A stretch of DNA of 64,000 bases from Hymenopellis radicata (lineage: Eukaryota; Basidiomycota; Agaricomycetes; Agaricales; Physalacriaceae): contig JADNRX010000196.1 of the NCBI GenBank assembly GCA_015501595.1, positions 1-64,000 on the forward strand, in the 5' to 3' direction. Each line of letters opens with the position of its first letter. Position 1 is the first letter of the stretch. Below are positions 20,537 to 32,594 of this stretch, piece after piece. The notes below the pieces were generated by a model. That model was not told the origin of the DNA. It saw only the letters and a program-made list of their open reading frames with translations, and ran no database searches. A program made the translations under genes and the position numbers.

Positions 20537-22351
20537 GTTTCGGTGGCGCGCGAAGGTTGTCGAGGGAAATGGTGGAGGGTGGGCGACTTAGGGTAGACGA
20601 ATGTAGAACAAGACCCTTATATAGGGAGATGCGTCCATGACAACAACAGTCTGCCGGAGAACAAAAGAGACATAACGTAGTCGTCGCAGCTCATCAGTGG
20701 GAAACATTGATGAATGTTGTTTCACATTGGGACGAAACTTCGAGACGATTCTGGACAGCTTTCCCGTACATGCATCAACGACTTACAAGCTCAACCCAAG
20801 AACGTCGGTCCTGGTGGCGTTCCGGTCCGATTCTTGGCTCACAGATGTATGAAGTACAACAGAGGATATGAACCGGCAGGGGTATATTCGTGGCTTGAGG
20901 GATGTCCGTCAAGGAGGTGTCTAATGAACGAACGACGAAGAGCAAACGAAGAACAAAGGAAGCCTGACGTGTGAATTGATGGCTTCCCGGACCGCATAAC
21001 CGGTAGCTCATGCATTATTCACGTCCAGTTCACGTCCATTTTTCATATAGTCTTCGAGTTGTCCTAATCCTCGTCTTGCCTGTTTAGCTGTGCTCGATAT
21101 GAATCCTTCTGTCGAGACTCGATCATACATACCAGGCCCGACTCTTGCTTTGATTTTATCGTTTTACAGACCTCAAGAATATGGTGCGTGCAGCATCTGG
21201 AAATGCCTTCTGGCTACATAGAGCTCCAGGAGAAGGGCAGTTCTACTGTAGTTTCTGTTTGCTACAAGCTCTACCAGGGGATATGGGAGGCTACTGGCAC
21301 GTACAGGGCACGTACCGCATGCGTGAAAATGATGGTGTTCGGAAACAATGCGGTGATCAACCGTGATCTCAGATTTCAAGCCGCGGAATGTTCCGCATAG
21401 GGCTATAGCACCCGTAGACCTGTAGTATATTTGCCTTCCACCATCATGTCCCTGCCGCAAGTCGACCGACAACAGTGAACACTGAACACTTTTCTTCTTC
21501 TTCTTCTAAGTCCGTCTTGCCTATAACTACAAGCTTGAAACGGCTTGATTCCTGTGGACGCCCATCATTGTTGCCCAATCCGAGGCGGATTGCCAAGCCG
21601 GGTACATGCACAGACCCCATCTACTATGTTGGTTGCTTGACTGAGCATCTCGGTGAGTCTTGCCATCATTCTTTTATCGTTGACTTTGCTTACTGACCTC
21701 GTCACCAAGCTTTCGCATTCTTGTGGGCTCACCATCGCCAAACGGATCAGCCTTGCGACGGCTTTGCATAGACGTTCTGCAACCATATCATGATCTCGCC
21801 ACCTGCTCGAATTTCATCCTATCGTTCACTTACCTATCGTGTCGTCGTCGTCGTCGCTCGTAGTATCGTCGTCTCCCCCAGTAGTATCATCATCTGCACC
21901 TGTCGTGTCGTCGTCTCCACCAGTAGTGGTGTCGTTGTTACCATACCATACATCTATTGTCAATGAATCATCTTCAAGCTATCCATGTGCATATTCCGAG
22001 TTCGCCAACCTATCCTGTGCAATAACGACCTCGCAGAGTCTACTATATGCTCGTGTCCGCTGAGCATTGCTGGTGGCTGCAACGGCACCGGCGAGCATGT
22101 CGACAGAGGATCCCCAGACCCCCAAAAATTATCATACAAATTGCCAGTGGAGCTCTGTAGCATGGTACACCCGTAGAAATATAGTTAGGTAGTGTCAGGT
22201 ACGGTTCTCTACTGTAGAAACGGCCATTCTACAGAGTGCTATGTAATGGGGGTCGATCTATGAGCACTATGAGCACTACCACACTACGGTAGCGCTACAT
22301 AGACGGTATGCATTTTCCAGATGCACAAATTCGCACATATCGAAGAGCTAT
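20537..22351. other. Intergenic; only simple repeats seen
   Basis: No gene can be supported. At about 21838-21930 the strand is built of TCG/TCC-type triplets (GTCGTCGTCGTCGTCGCTCG and similar). This gives a Ser/Pro/Val frame that is probably simple-sequence DNA rather than a protein. A patch at 22180-22310 contains short inverted and repeated words (GAGCACTATGAGCACTA) that may be a decayed element. Confidence 0.45.
20615..20624 (-). promoter_or_regulatory. TATA-like box of the 405-aa gene
   Basis: On the minus strand the sequence reads CCTATATAAGGG about 80 bp before the ATG at 20536. Its position and form fit a core promoter. No other element is claimed. Confidence 0.5.
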
Positions 22352-24220
22352 TTACCGAGTAACCAAACCATTTACGACTTGTGCTACCGTGTTGATGACC
22401 TTCTTCAGTGACGCTCGTGCTCCATCGTCCAAAATAAGCGCAAGCTTCCCTACCCATCGATCAGGATGGAATGTCCTCTGCGCCCTCAACACCATCTCGC
22501 CGTATTCCTCTGCGGGGAGAATATCTTTCGCGTCAACGAAGAACGCCTCGGTGGCCTTCCAGTCAATCTTCCCTGGAGCCAAATCCAAAGGATTCGCAAG
22601 GACAGGCCACGGAACGCTCCAAAACGTCAAGGGTTGCTGCGCGGAAAATATCAAAGCGGAAAACTCGCCAAGCAGCTTGAGGAACCGATCCAGAGCTTTG
22701 GCTTTCGTCCACGCACCATTGGCATGAAATCGGGTTCGGGAAATTGATTGATGGCGGAGCATTTCTTGGGCGGAGGCGTTCCTCCAACGGTCGTACACCT
22801 TCTTCTTCTCCTGCTCCTGTCTCTCTGCTTCCTTTTTCCGCCTTTCTTCTTCCTCTCGTCGTTTCATCTCTTCCTCGGCTTGCCGTGCGCTCTCCTCTGC
22901 GCGCTTCCTTTCCCTCGCCGCCTCGTCCTCAGCTTTCTGCTTCAGCTCCTCCCTGCGCATCTTCTCTAACCTCTCCCGGGCGTGACGAATGTTTTCCTCC
23001 TGCTGTTTCTTTTCGGCCTCAGCTTCCTCGTCATCCTTCCAAACTAATTGCTCATCAGCGATTTCTCGGCCGTGACTCGACCAGCGCTTGTTCGCCAGGT
23101 CGAGTTGCTGCTGAAGCGTCTGGATTTGGGATACCTGGGTTGCACTCTCCTTCCTCAATGTATCGACAGTAGCGGTGAGGGTGGCAACCAGCGCGCGCAG
23201 GGTGTCCCGCACCGACGTGACGTCGGATAACTTTGTCCGTGCGAGCGAGAGTATGGACTGCCCGGTTCGGATGGACTCAATTTTCCGCTCTATGACTTCG
23301 ATAAGTCTTTGTCTGTCGACCAACGCTTCTTCAAGCTTAGTGTTAAGCCCTGCCACCGTCTCCGCCTCGCGCATTCGGCTTGTCCTTTCCTGCTCCGCTG
23401 ACATGCGAAGCTCCCTCTCGATTGTGCATTCGGCCTTCGTAGCGCCCAGGTCTGCATCCAAGGAAACGATCTTTGCCCGTAGTTCATCCGTCTTCAACAA
23501 TAAGACGTGCTCCTTCTCGTCCCATGCCTTCCGCGCCACCGCCAACTCGTTCTTCGTGATATCACGATCGTGTAGTGCAGCATCGAGCTGCGTCTTAACA
23601 TCCAGCAGCCTTTGCGCCATAACACTAACCTCGTCGGCGGCATCCTGGAAAGCCGTCTCAAGCTGGACGCCTCCCCCGCCACGATCCGCACCACTACCGC
23701 CACCACTACCCCCAACATCGTGCTCATCACCACTGCTCTCAATGTCTCTCGCTGACTTCTCCCAACGTCGCTGGCTGGCTGCATGCGAATGGAGGTGACT
23801 GTCCTTCTTGTTCACAGGCACCGTCAAGCCGCAGACGCCGCACATCCATCGATTCGAGTTCGTGGCTTGAGCAGCGGCTATATGCTTGTTGATGTGGCTG
23901 TCTTTGTCGGTGACAGCCATCGTCAAGCCGCAGACACTGCACATCCACAAACTCCAGTCATATGTTGGCGGTTGGTCTGTGGTAGGAGCATTCCGAGTCG
24001 CGGCTTCGACGCCGGATCGATGTTTGAATCCGGCGAGATGGCTGTCTTTATTGTTCATGCTCATCGTCAATTCGCAGACGTTGCAGGTCCATGGAGTCGC
24101 CGCGGTCGATTTCATTCGAGTACGATGGCGTTTACCGTTGACATGGGCATCTTTGTTGTTAACGTGCTCGACAACGTTGCAGATGGAGCATTTCCATCGG
24201 TTGAGAGGATCCAAGGGCAT
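22352..24220 (-). CDS. Zinc-finger / coiled-coil / J-like fusion protein, third family member
   Basis: An uninterrupted frame of 622 aa from the ATG at 24220 (MPLDPLNRWKC), preceded by an intron at 24222-24273 as in its two paralogs. Four fingers occupy residues about 10-150: WKCSIC/HVNGKRH, WTCNVC/HLAGFKH, WMCSVC/HINKH and WMCGVC/HLHSH. An acidic-Gly linker follows, then a long coiled coil (about residues 190-480) that ends in an extremely charged helix of Glu, Arg and Lys. The last 120 residues form a compact domain (RFLKLLGEFSALIFSAQQPL, later LRAQRTFHPDRWVGKL). The HPDRW helix resembles the tail of J-domain-like proteins seen in Agaricomycetes, with HPD as the J signature tripeptide. The N-terminus is shared with the other two genes; the rest is not. 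Confidence 0.8.
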   Translation of the reverse strand: MPLDPLNRWKCSICNVVEHVNNKDAHVNGKRHRTRMKSTAATPWTCNVCELTMSMNNKDSHLAGFKHRSGVEAATRNAPTTDQPPTYDWSLWMCSVCGLTMAVTDKDSHINKHIAAAQATNSNRWMCGVCGLTVPVNKKDSHLHSHAASQRRWEKSARDIESSGDEHDVGGSGGGSGADRGGGGVQLETAFQDAADEVSVMAQRLLDVKTQLDAALHDRDITKNELAVARKAWDEKEHVLLLKTDELRAKIVSLDADLGATKAECTIERELRMSAEQERTSRMREAETVAGLNTKLEEALVDRQRLIEVIERKIESIRTGQSILSLARTKLSDVTSVRDTLRALVATLTATVDTLRKESATQVSQIQTLQQQLDLANKRWSSHGREIADEQLVWKDDEEAEAEKKQQEENIRHARERLEKMRREELKQKAEDEAARERKRAEESARQAEEEMKRREEEERRKKEAERQEQEKKKVYDRWRNASAQEMLRHQSISRTRFHANGAWTKAKALDRFLKLLGEFSALIFSAQQPLTFWSVPWPVLANPLDLAPGKIDWKATEAFFVDAKDILPAEEYGEMVLRAQRTFHPDRWVGKLALILDDGARASLKKVINTVAQVVNGLVTR

Positions 24221-24440
24221 TCTGCCAATGCTGGGGTCAGTAAGAACAGTTTTTATTCCTATACAACGTTCACCTGTCTGACAACTCCTATTTGGATGTG
24301 ATAGTCGAAGACAAAGATCCGTGGGTAAGGTTATCTGCGGGGACACGTTGGATTCCCTCGAGTTACATAGTACGGCCGCGTAAGCCGATAATTAATAGAA
24401 GGAGCTCATATCGCGCCGGTCCTTCCTTCTAATGAGATAG

Positions 24441-24452
24441 TATATATAAATC
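24441..24452 (-). promoter_or_regulatory. TATA-like box of the third zinc-finger gene
   Basis: A run reading TATATATAAA on the plus strand lies about 220 bp upstream of the ATG and about 170 bp upstream of the leader intron. The region between (24275-24440) is recognisably similar to the leader of the right-hand zinc-finger gene (GGGTAAGGTTATCTGC versus GGGTAAGGTCATCTGC). Confidence 0.4.
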
Positions 24453-27400
24453 CAGAAAAATTCGTCAGAAAGATGCAAGCCTGAAAGCCTACTTCAAGGC
24501 AGACGAAGGTAGGCACGGAGTCTCATACTGTCCTACGGTCGGAGGCAAAGTCGGATGATTCTACTATTAGGCGGGCCGAACAAACTTCAAGGTGGGTGTT
24601 TACTGCAAGTTAAATGTATTGAATTTTCTGGAGCATGAGAAGCCGAGGAGCCTGGGGGGAACGCGAAACATGTATGATTGCTTCGAGTTGATATCGATTT
24701 CTTTCTCAGATTTTCTGCTCTACACCGCCGTTACGAACAGAAAAGTTCAAGACTGTCCAGTAAATACGTGGGATTTTGCAGCAGTGTCCGTCTGGGATTC
24801 GCGTTGGGAGAAAAATAGTTAAGTGAGTGGGGATTCAAGACAGGCAAAAGGTCATGTGACCCAGTCGCACGCGGGAAACCCAATATGGTAACCCCCGCCT
24901 ACCTCTCTTACTCTCTTACCACCATGACGATCCTCGCCGCCGCCGTCACCGGCGGTTTCCAGATCCATTTCTTCCGCGACGTGTCGTCCGGTCCCTAACG
25001 CGCACGAAGCACAATGGCCGCGTATCCTGGCATAGTCCCCGCGGGTCGTCGACGAGCTCGATGGAGAGAACAGCGGGCTCAGACGTTACGGCGCTCACCA
25101 CGCCAACGAAAGCCAAAGTCGACTCGCGTGATGCCACTTTACGACTTGTCCGTAAACGTGCATTTACCCGTACGATCTCCTGTCTTGCCCATGCGCGCCT
25201 TGACGGAGGAACTGGTCGTCGACGCGGCCGACGAGCCGCCTTCGCACTATTGCTCCTTCACTCCGCCCTCCCGCTATTCCTATCTACGTGGCTTCGTGCG
25301 CCCCACTCTACGAGAGTATGTCTGGGAGGAATAGACTATGAGACGCTGAACATGCTAATAGGTATGTATTCCAGCTACTCGCCTTCGCTTGACTGACCCT
25401 CCTTTAGTTTCTCCTCATCAATTCCGCTGGCCTTCGAGAAGCCGATGCGATAATTGTATGACGATGGGCGCGCGATTATTTTGGCAACGAATGATGCTAT
25501 CATCAAGGAGCATGTGGACGAGGTTCGTGCCGTGCTTTATCTGTGTGGCGTGTTCGACATTCATCTTCCGTTTAGTCTAATTGCCCTGACGTTGTATCAA
25601 TCGCCGCATTGGAGAGAAGCGCCCAACGACGCGATTCTGCTAGCCCTAGAATCTCGGCTTCCGAGGATCACCTCACGACGCAGGTGCAGCTGGATATGGC
25701 AGATAGCCAGGATGGGCGTGTGGGCTCATCGTCACCAATACTTAGGACAGGACACTTGCACGGCCGTCCTTTTCCTCCATACTCGTAACTAGGTCAGCAG
25801 AACGATGAGAACTGCACTTTCATGCTCTGGTATGTTCAGTCTTTCGAAAAGTTCTCTTGTAATGATATTATGTGTAGACACCCTCTGGTCTGCGAACGCC
25901 AGGATTCTCGACAACATCGACCGACGACCAGAATACGACTATCCCCCCAGGAGCGCAATCATTGAATGCAGAGGAAGACGATGGAAGCGGGTCGACTACT
26001 CACGTTCGAGTGTTTCCGTTTCCCGCATTCTATGATCAAGTGTCTGCCTGTCGTTCGCTTGCGCGTCGTTTTCCCTTGCCGCCTACTTCCAGGCTGGACC
26101 CGAAGTGTCGCTAGGAGCTTATGGCGGGCAGTTGGGGAAAGGCCAATTATCATCCGATGGAGCTATGGGTATCAGAATAGTATTTTTGAGAGGCGTTTTC
26201 TGTGCCGATGAGGTTAGTCGAGTCATTGATTGGAAATGTGGCGTTCGAAATTCTGATAATGAAATTGACGGACAGCCACTGATATAGCTTCATGATTAAT
26301 GACGTCCCTATGGCTGGCGCTTTCGCTCTTCCCTATTGTAATGGCCCACGGATACTGCGCCGGTTTCTCGGGACATGAGCGTCTTGGGGACTGTGCTACA
26401 TGAATGCCGCTTGCAGTGCTAGGGTATGTCTTAATCTCGTGTAGCTCTTTTCTCTCTCCTCATTGTCTCTTAGCACGGGCGAATCTGGTCTAACTAATAC
26501 CTGGTGGACACATAGCCACTATATAGAACGTGGCGCAGCATTGTATTGGTGGCGGAATTGGTAGGTCTCTTCTCTGGCAGTGTTATCCACGTCCTGATCT
26601 TCTTTACAGGGTCTTTGGTTGACATGATACACCGCTCTTTCATGTCGTACATATCTGTATCTATCACATCTTTTAACGGGAGTCGTTGAAAGCCGAAATT
26701 TCGCTCCACGCTCATCAACATCTGGAGCATGCGGGAATGCCCCATGTTAACTCGTAGCACGCAGCATAAGCTCGGGCTTATACTCGGGCATCGTGGCTTA
26801 GTGCACGTTGCAACGTCTAGATTTTGGTAGAGGCTCCTACAAATTCAATGTCACCTCCGAATTGTTCCAACCAGATGAATGACCGATTCGCCTCGTATCA
26901 CCACCGTCTGCCTCGTACTTCTGATACAAATTTGTCTCCCAGTAGACCACGTTTCAACGTTGAACAGCCGCATATTGTTCATCAACATCGACGGCCACTT
27001 CGTGGGCGTCCAAGCTATCGAATAGGTTAAAGGCAAGTCCTATTTTTGGCCTAACATACACGCTGAAGCTCACGCGTCTCCGCTGTCAGTTATTTGAATG
27101 TCGAGACGAAGGTGTCCCGAGCAATCTCGAGCTGGCAGCAGCATGCCTTTGCGGGATGTCGTACAGTTCTATCAGCATTCTTCCTTTCAAGGTGTACATC
27201 CCGTGAGTCTCTGTACGCTGTAACAAGTAACCGTATTCAATGATGTCCATCACATGTAAGGCATTTAATGAAGTGGTGCTACGTAAATCTGGTCCATCAT
27301 ATAACATCTTTCGAGTGTCTGATTGCTGATTATAGGCGCGCAGATGTATAGGGCAATCATCGAGGAGCCTGCCGATGTCTGCAAGTCATTCCGCCGATCC

Positions 27401-28172
27401 AACTTTAGGACCCACCGTGGACGCTGAAGCTTCGAATGTGGTATGCCGCCCATCATGTCCCTGGGACATCAAGCTTCGCTGTACTTTGCGTAGATCATGA
27501 TACTGACAGTATGTCGCCTGGTCTGTGGACCTGATTATGTGTTTGCGGACTCGCGGACTTTGCCTGTGAACGAATCAATTGTATTAGCTTTGCTTAGGCG
27601 GGAGCCTATCACGAGTCTGTTCCTTCGCACTGTGGCGGCAGCCATGGGCGTTCTTGGGCAAAACGTGAAGGTCGATTAAATTTGCTGTATGGATTAGCGT
27701 TGCGACCAACGGCCTGTTACGATCGTACACATCCAAGAAGCTTGTGTTTCCAATTGGACCCACAACCCCTCCTAGTCGTCTCCCGCCTTCCAATTCATAT
27801 TGTGAATTTAACGTCACCGCTCACCGCCGACACTAAAAGTAGGTTTCCCTCTTATCGTACTTCTACTTGATACTCGCTGTCGTGCATGACAGATCTTTCA
27901 CGCACCTTTCAACGCGAACCTTGGCTACCTGACATTGGCTCAATACAGTTCACTCGTATCATGATCACGATCCATGGTGATTATGTGCTATTTAAAAATA
28001 GACTATCATCGCAATCAAACGCGCTCTTTGTCTCCGAATTTCCTCTTGGAACATCATTTTACGGGACGTCTAAATTTGCCCTGCACATGACGCGTTGCAG
28101 AGATACTAAAGCGTCGGGTCGGCGTGTCGTGTCCTACCCCAACCGCTCCAATCTCTCCCCCAATATTTCAGG
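24453..28172. other. 3.7 kb without an assignable gene
   Basis: Several frames of 60-112 residues occur. Two on the plus strand look slightly protein-like: 25014-25334 (RALTEELVVDAADEPPSHYC) and 25454-25792 (AIILATNDAIIKEHVDEVRA). Neither has a family motif, and I could not link them through splice sites. They may be exons of an unknown gene starting near ATG 24924, or decayed sequence. Minus-strand frames at 26494-27456 have no support. No repeats of note were seen. Confidence 0.4.
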
Positions 28173-29601
28173 ATGGCGGTGGGACCTGCAGCTACGATCC
28201 GCCAGGATATCTTGATGGTGGCGTTGGAGTCCTTGTTCTATGGTGCTCTCATTCGCGTGCGGCGTCGCCCCGACATGGACTAACGATTGCGTTTAGGGTT
28301 CTACTGCATCATCATGTTCCAAGCGACCTATTTGCTCTTGTCCGTCGCCGTGTCCTTCCAGCCCGTCCGAGACTGACGAACGTCTTGCAGGAACGGCGGT
28401 CTCAAATCGCGTGGACGGAAAATTTTCCTGGTCGCCACTCTCGTTATGTTTGCTGCCGCGACGACGCAGGAGGGTCTGCAGTTGGCTTATGTTTTTAAGA
28501 CCCTGCCGTACGATTCGAATCCGGCCCTGATGCCCCCCGCGTCATTAACGCACGAGCGGAACAATATCCAGACCGCGTTCAACTCGCTCAGCCGACTCGC
28601 TGTATGCTCTTTCACTCGTACAAAGAACTTCAATTGATGGACCCTTTTCAGTTCTTGTTTAGCGACGGCATTGTCGTGTGGCGTGCGTGGGTTCTGTGGG
28701 GCGGGAACAGAAAGGTGGTGACATACCTGTGTAGCATGTACTTCGTGACAGTCGGTGCGTTGATGTTTCATTCCTGCTCGTCGCGTACCTGACCCCAGTT
28801 ATAGCACTGGAAGCTTTTGATCTCGGATTTGGCATTCATCAGCAGCTCAGCGGCAAGGTTGTCAATGATCAGAGCTTCACGGCGAATGTTCATCGTGGCC
28901 TCATCCTTCCACTCGTTATACCGACGTTGGTCTTGAACGCGAGTGCTACCGCGCTTATCGCGTACAAAGCTTGGTTCGTTACGGTCCGGTTTCGTGTCTG
29001 TCCTGGTGAACTCATCATCTCTCACAGGCAACACCGTCGTGATATCAGGATGCACGTTGTCGATGGCAAGACGAAGGCCAGCACCGCCGAAAAGATCTTG
29101 ACGCTGTTCATCGAATCTGGTATGTTCTACTGTTTGGTCTGGGTGCGTCAGTTCCAACTTTCCGAGAAACCCGATTCTGAAATAACCGCCAGGCGATCTA
29201 TCTCATGGGCGCTGCGGGTCTCTTTGATGGCAAAGTCGGATACAATATCATGGCAGCTGTCATCGCACAGGTTTCCGTAAGTACTCGTCTTGGAGCCGTC
29301 ATATTCGTGAAGTGTCTGAGCTTTGACATAGGGAATTTACCCGACCGTGATCATCGTCCTCGTCTGCTTGCAGCGCACACACTGTGATCGGCATTTCACC
29401 TATGACAGTGGGCTCCCCACGCATTCGCTGGACACGTATCCCGAGTTTGCGCCTAAATCGACCACGGCTACTACTGTGACGGCCCGGACAGCAGACCAGT
29501 CGTTGGTTCTGCCGGTTGTTTTGGAGCGTGCCGGTGCTTCGCAGGTGGGCACGATGTCGCAAAAGGAGGAATCCATTCATAGCGACTCGGAAAAGCTCTA
29601 A
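28173..29601 (+). CDS. Seven-helix basidiomycete membrane protein
   Basis: Model: starts at ATG 28173 (MAVGPAATIRQDILMVALES); first exon 28173-28242, second from 28297. Further exons begin near 28430, 28650, 28799, 29024, 29194 and 29331. Several hydrophobic helices are seen: ILMVALESLFYG, FYCIIMFQATYLLL, KIFLVATLVMFAAAT, a helix with SDGIVVWRAWVLWGG, LILPSLVIPTLVLNASATAL, ILTLFIESGMFYCLVW and YPTVIIVLVCLQR. The D-(G/A)-IVVWRAWVLW helix and the IESGxxYC helix are marks of a large uncharacterised Agaricomycete family with a receptor-like topology. The C-terminus is a hydrophilic Ser/Thr-rich tail, presumably cytoplasmic. The second donor site is uncertain (about 28343 or nearby). Ligand and role are unknown. 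Confidence 0.75.
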
Positions 29602-30162
29602 TTTGATGTTTCGATCTTTCTGTACCGATTTATTCTTTTATGTTCTCTTTGCGGCTTTGGTGGGCCTAGTGCCCAGGGATCTATTTAGTTTATATGATAC
29701 AACATAATATAATGCTTCAAGGAAAACTGTTCATGTTTGTTGCAGACACAGCCGAAACCGGCATCACACTGATGCCTGCCCTTCCACGTCCATTCAAACG
29801 ATACTTCTCACTGCGACATGTGGTCTTATTTGCGGGTGAATGTACCCACCAGTTTTTCCTTTTAATGAATCCGTTCAATTGGGCGTTTATCTCTCAGCGT
29901 CCGAGCTAAAGGATGCGAGCGAGCTCTATACCGGGGCTGCTCGATGGGACTTGTTACCGGGCTTCGACGGTACCTTGTCCGCTGCAGCATGATCAGCATC
30001 TGGTGCAGATGAGAACGCGCTTCGAGGAGAACTAGCAACCGGACCTGTCGGCTTGGCCTTCGCTGCGAACTTTCAACAGATGTTTCTCCAGGTCTTCGGT
30101 GCATATAAAAAGGATCCTTTCGAGATTGCCACGTTCTCGAAGGCTCCTCTGCGGACCCCAAA
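29602..30162. other. Intergenic between the two membrane-protein genes
   Basis: No gene is supported. The short frames on either strand show no motif. Confidence 0.5.
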
Positions 30163-31652
30163 ATGGCTATTACCCTTGCGGCCATTCTCAGTATCCGATA
30201 CGCTCCTAGTGAAGTCTGGCTGTGCGTTCAATCTTCCTTGAATCTAACTGCTCTTCGTTCTAGCTGCGGCCATCGCGCTCTTGTTCTTCGACCATTTGCT
30301 GACGCTGGACCAGGAGGTTGATGCGATATGGTCGCGCCGATGTTCTCGTTACACTACTAGAGGGATGTACATTCTCCACCGGTATTTCACGGAGGGCGTG
30401 CTGCTGTACACGGTATACAGTGAGTCCTCATTTTGAAACGAGCTGTAGGATCTCATTTGAATTCGAATAGTGTTTGGCGGATACACGAAACGGATAACTG
30501 ATTTGGTAAGTGTCGTAAACTTTTGAAGGAGACAGGCGCTGACCGCCTCAACAGGAGTGGGTTTCTCTTCTCGTCGGAACGGCGTGCGGAAACTTATGGG
30601 TGCGGGTGACAGTTGCCGACGTGTCCTCTGGCTGTTCGTCTTATCTGCGACCTTGTTTGTTGGCGTTCTCCAATGTACGTTCAAACTATGGACCGTTCTG
30701 CCGCGCATGGGAAGGCTAACGCACGCCCAGTTGTCACGACCATCCGTCTCTACAAGTCTTGGGATAACCAAATACGCATTCGGTACATCCTCATCGGCGC
30801 ATTCAGTATCAGCTACGTGGCAGCTGTTGTCCTCTCAATCATCAGCGTGACGTTTCTAGTACGCGCCGAACGTTTGTCTACTTCCTTGGAGTCGTCGTCA
30901 TGGATGCTAACGTTGCGTCACAGACATAATACATCCTGGACCTATCCTTGGGGATCAGTGCTCCACAGGAAATATACCTAGAACGGTTCCATGGTTACTG
31001 GGCATCCTAGTATGACGATGTCATGTCCTCCGATTTGTTCCCTACTGATGGCGACAATGTAGCTTGCGTTCGACGTATTCGTGATTGCGCTCTCTTTGTA
31101 CAGAGCTCTCGAGATGCCACGACGGTCTCACGCAGAACTCCTTCATTCGTTGCATCTGGATGGGGCGCGTCTACATCTGGTATGTCGTCAACTTCCTGTC
31201 ATGAATCTCCTCTGATGAACATATTCCGAACAGGCTGTTTCCGGTGAGATACACTCTATCCGTTCCTCTCGTACTGTCGTTCTCATAAAACTGGTTAGCT
31301 CTATGGCTGATACTTTTGCTAAGCAGCGTGTATGCGCAGGTACGTAACAAATCCCAAGAACTGTCCGGTGACTTGACCTTTCTCAGCCTTACATCTTCTT
31401 CGCGCTCTTATGGTGGGCACCTGTTTGACTTCCTCGGCTCTGGGACGCTTTGTTGATGCTCATTTCAGTCTATTCTGGTCACTCAATGCATGTGTTGGGT
31501 GTCGTTTACAGCTTCGGCTTGAAGGTTTACAGAATGGGCCTTTGCGTGGCGATATTTCTTTGAGCTCTCTGAGGAACAGCCTATCTACACTTGGGAGCGG
31601 ACGAGACCGTACATCATCTTACGTCTCAGATTCCAGAATCGGTATGTTGTGA
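30163..31652 (+). CDS. DUF6533-type membrane protein
   Basis: The first exon starts at ATG 30163 (MAITLAAILSIRYAP) and splices to a segment that contains the DUF6533 core: FFDHLLTLDQEVDAIWSRR, then ILHRYFTEGVLLYTVY. Later exons give FGGYTKRITDLEWVSLLVG, the helix IRLYKSWDNQIRIRYIL with AFSISYVAAVVLSI, and FDVFVIALSLYRALEMPRR. The order of D-H-L-L-T-L-D-x-E-V, a HRY helix and later helices is that of the DUF6533 family, multi-helix membrane proteins of unknown role in Agaricomycetes. Only the first three junctions could be fixed. The region 30640-31400 has frames that are hard to join, so exon borders there, and even integrity, are uncertain. The last coding stretch probably ends at 31652. Confidence 0.65.
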
Positions 31653-31906
31653 AAGTGTTTATCAGATAGTAATGGTATCACCAATTCAAAATTCAATCCG
31701 GAGACCGTTAACTTGATGCTCGCGGCAAAACAAGCGCAAGCGCTGAAGGGCGCCTAGCATCGCCGATATCAGAATCCCTGTGTCAACCGTCATCATTACG
31801 AAAACGTGTCCGTGTCTTTCTTACCTCCGCCCCACCGTGGTCCGAAATCCTGTCGTCTTAACCACAAGACGAGGGCTATCCTTCCACCACCACCACCACC
31901 ACCCCC

Positions 31907-32594
31907 ATGGCCTCCCCTATCTCAAGTCTGCTGTTCCTCACCACCGTCGCACTAAGCATACTCAGTGCATACTTGTATGACCCCTACCAGTTCGACATTA
32001 TTCTAGCGAGGCTTCCTCCCCAGGTCGTCGAGCTTATGCAAGGCGGCCAAAAGGATAGAAGCGTCGTCGATATCACGGCCTTCATTGGAAAGAACAATGT
32101 TACAACATTGGAGTGCTGGACCGGCCCTGCTACGGCGCTTGGAGGGTGAGCATTGTCGAGGAACACACGAAACGCCAAATGATGAGATATCAGATGAACG
32201 TCCACTCGCTTGGAGACATATCTGGCGGAACTCACCTCGTCTTCCCAAAGGGCCCGGCTTTCGATGGAGGGTGCGATTCTTCTTCTCTCATCTCCTTCTT
32301 ACTGACAGCATTACTTCTGGAAGATCACGCAACGCGCCAGCTCTCCAATTCGTCATCATCCTCAAGGGTTCGGCGTTGCTCACGTTCCCCCAACCCGACT
32401 CTGCACCAGACACGCTGTTAGAGACCCTTCGCCTCACGCCAGATCATATATACATTGCCGGCGATACAGCTGATGTTTCGGCCTTGGGCCATCACACCCT
32501 GGTAGCGGGCGGATCCAGGATCTTGCAGCTTCCCATCAAAGGCGGTGTTGCTGCGCTGGGAGAGAGAATTGTGCGAAACGGGGCGTGCTATTAG
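31907..32594 (+). CDS. Small secreted-type protein, unknown family
   Basis: Three exons: 31907-32145, 32187-32270 and 32324-32594, in phase, 197 aa. The N-terminus is a good signal peptide or anchor (ISSLLFLTTVALSILSAYLY). The mature part alternates short strands and turns: NVHSLGDISGGTHLVFPKGP, LQFVIILKGSALLTFP, then DHIYIAGDTADVSALGHHTL and RILQLPIKGG. This pattern could be a cupin-like beta barrel, but no full cupin motif is present, so I leave it open. A CCACCACCACC run at 31882 lies just upstream. There is no sign of an operon or paired gene. Confidence 0.7.

Noticed and set aside
21839..22063. Ser/Pro/Val-rich frame as a possible cell-wall protein
   Set aside because: It is made of TCG/TCC simple repeats with no signal peptide and no flanking exons.
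23175..23798. A 207-residue Ser-rich plus-strand frame opposite the third zinc-finger gene
   Set aside because: It is the antisense image of the Glu/Arg-rich coiled coil.
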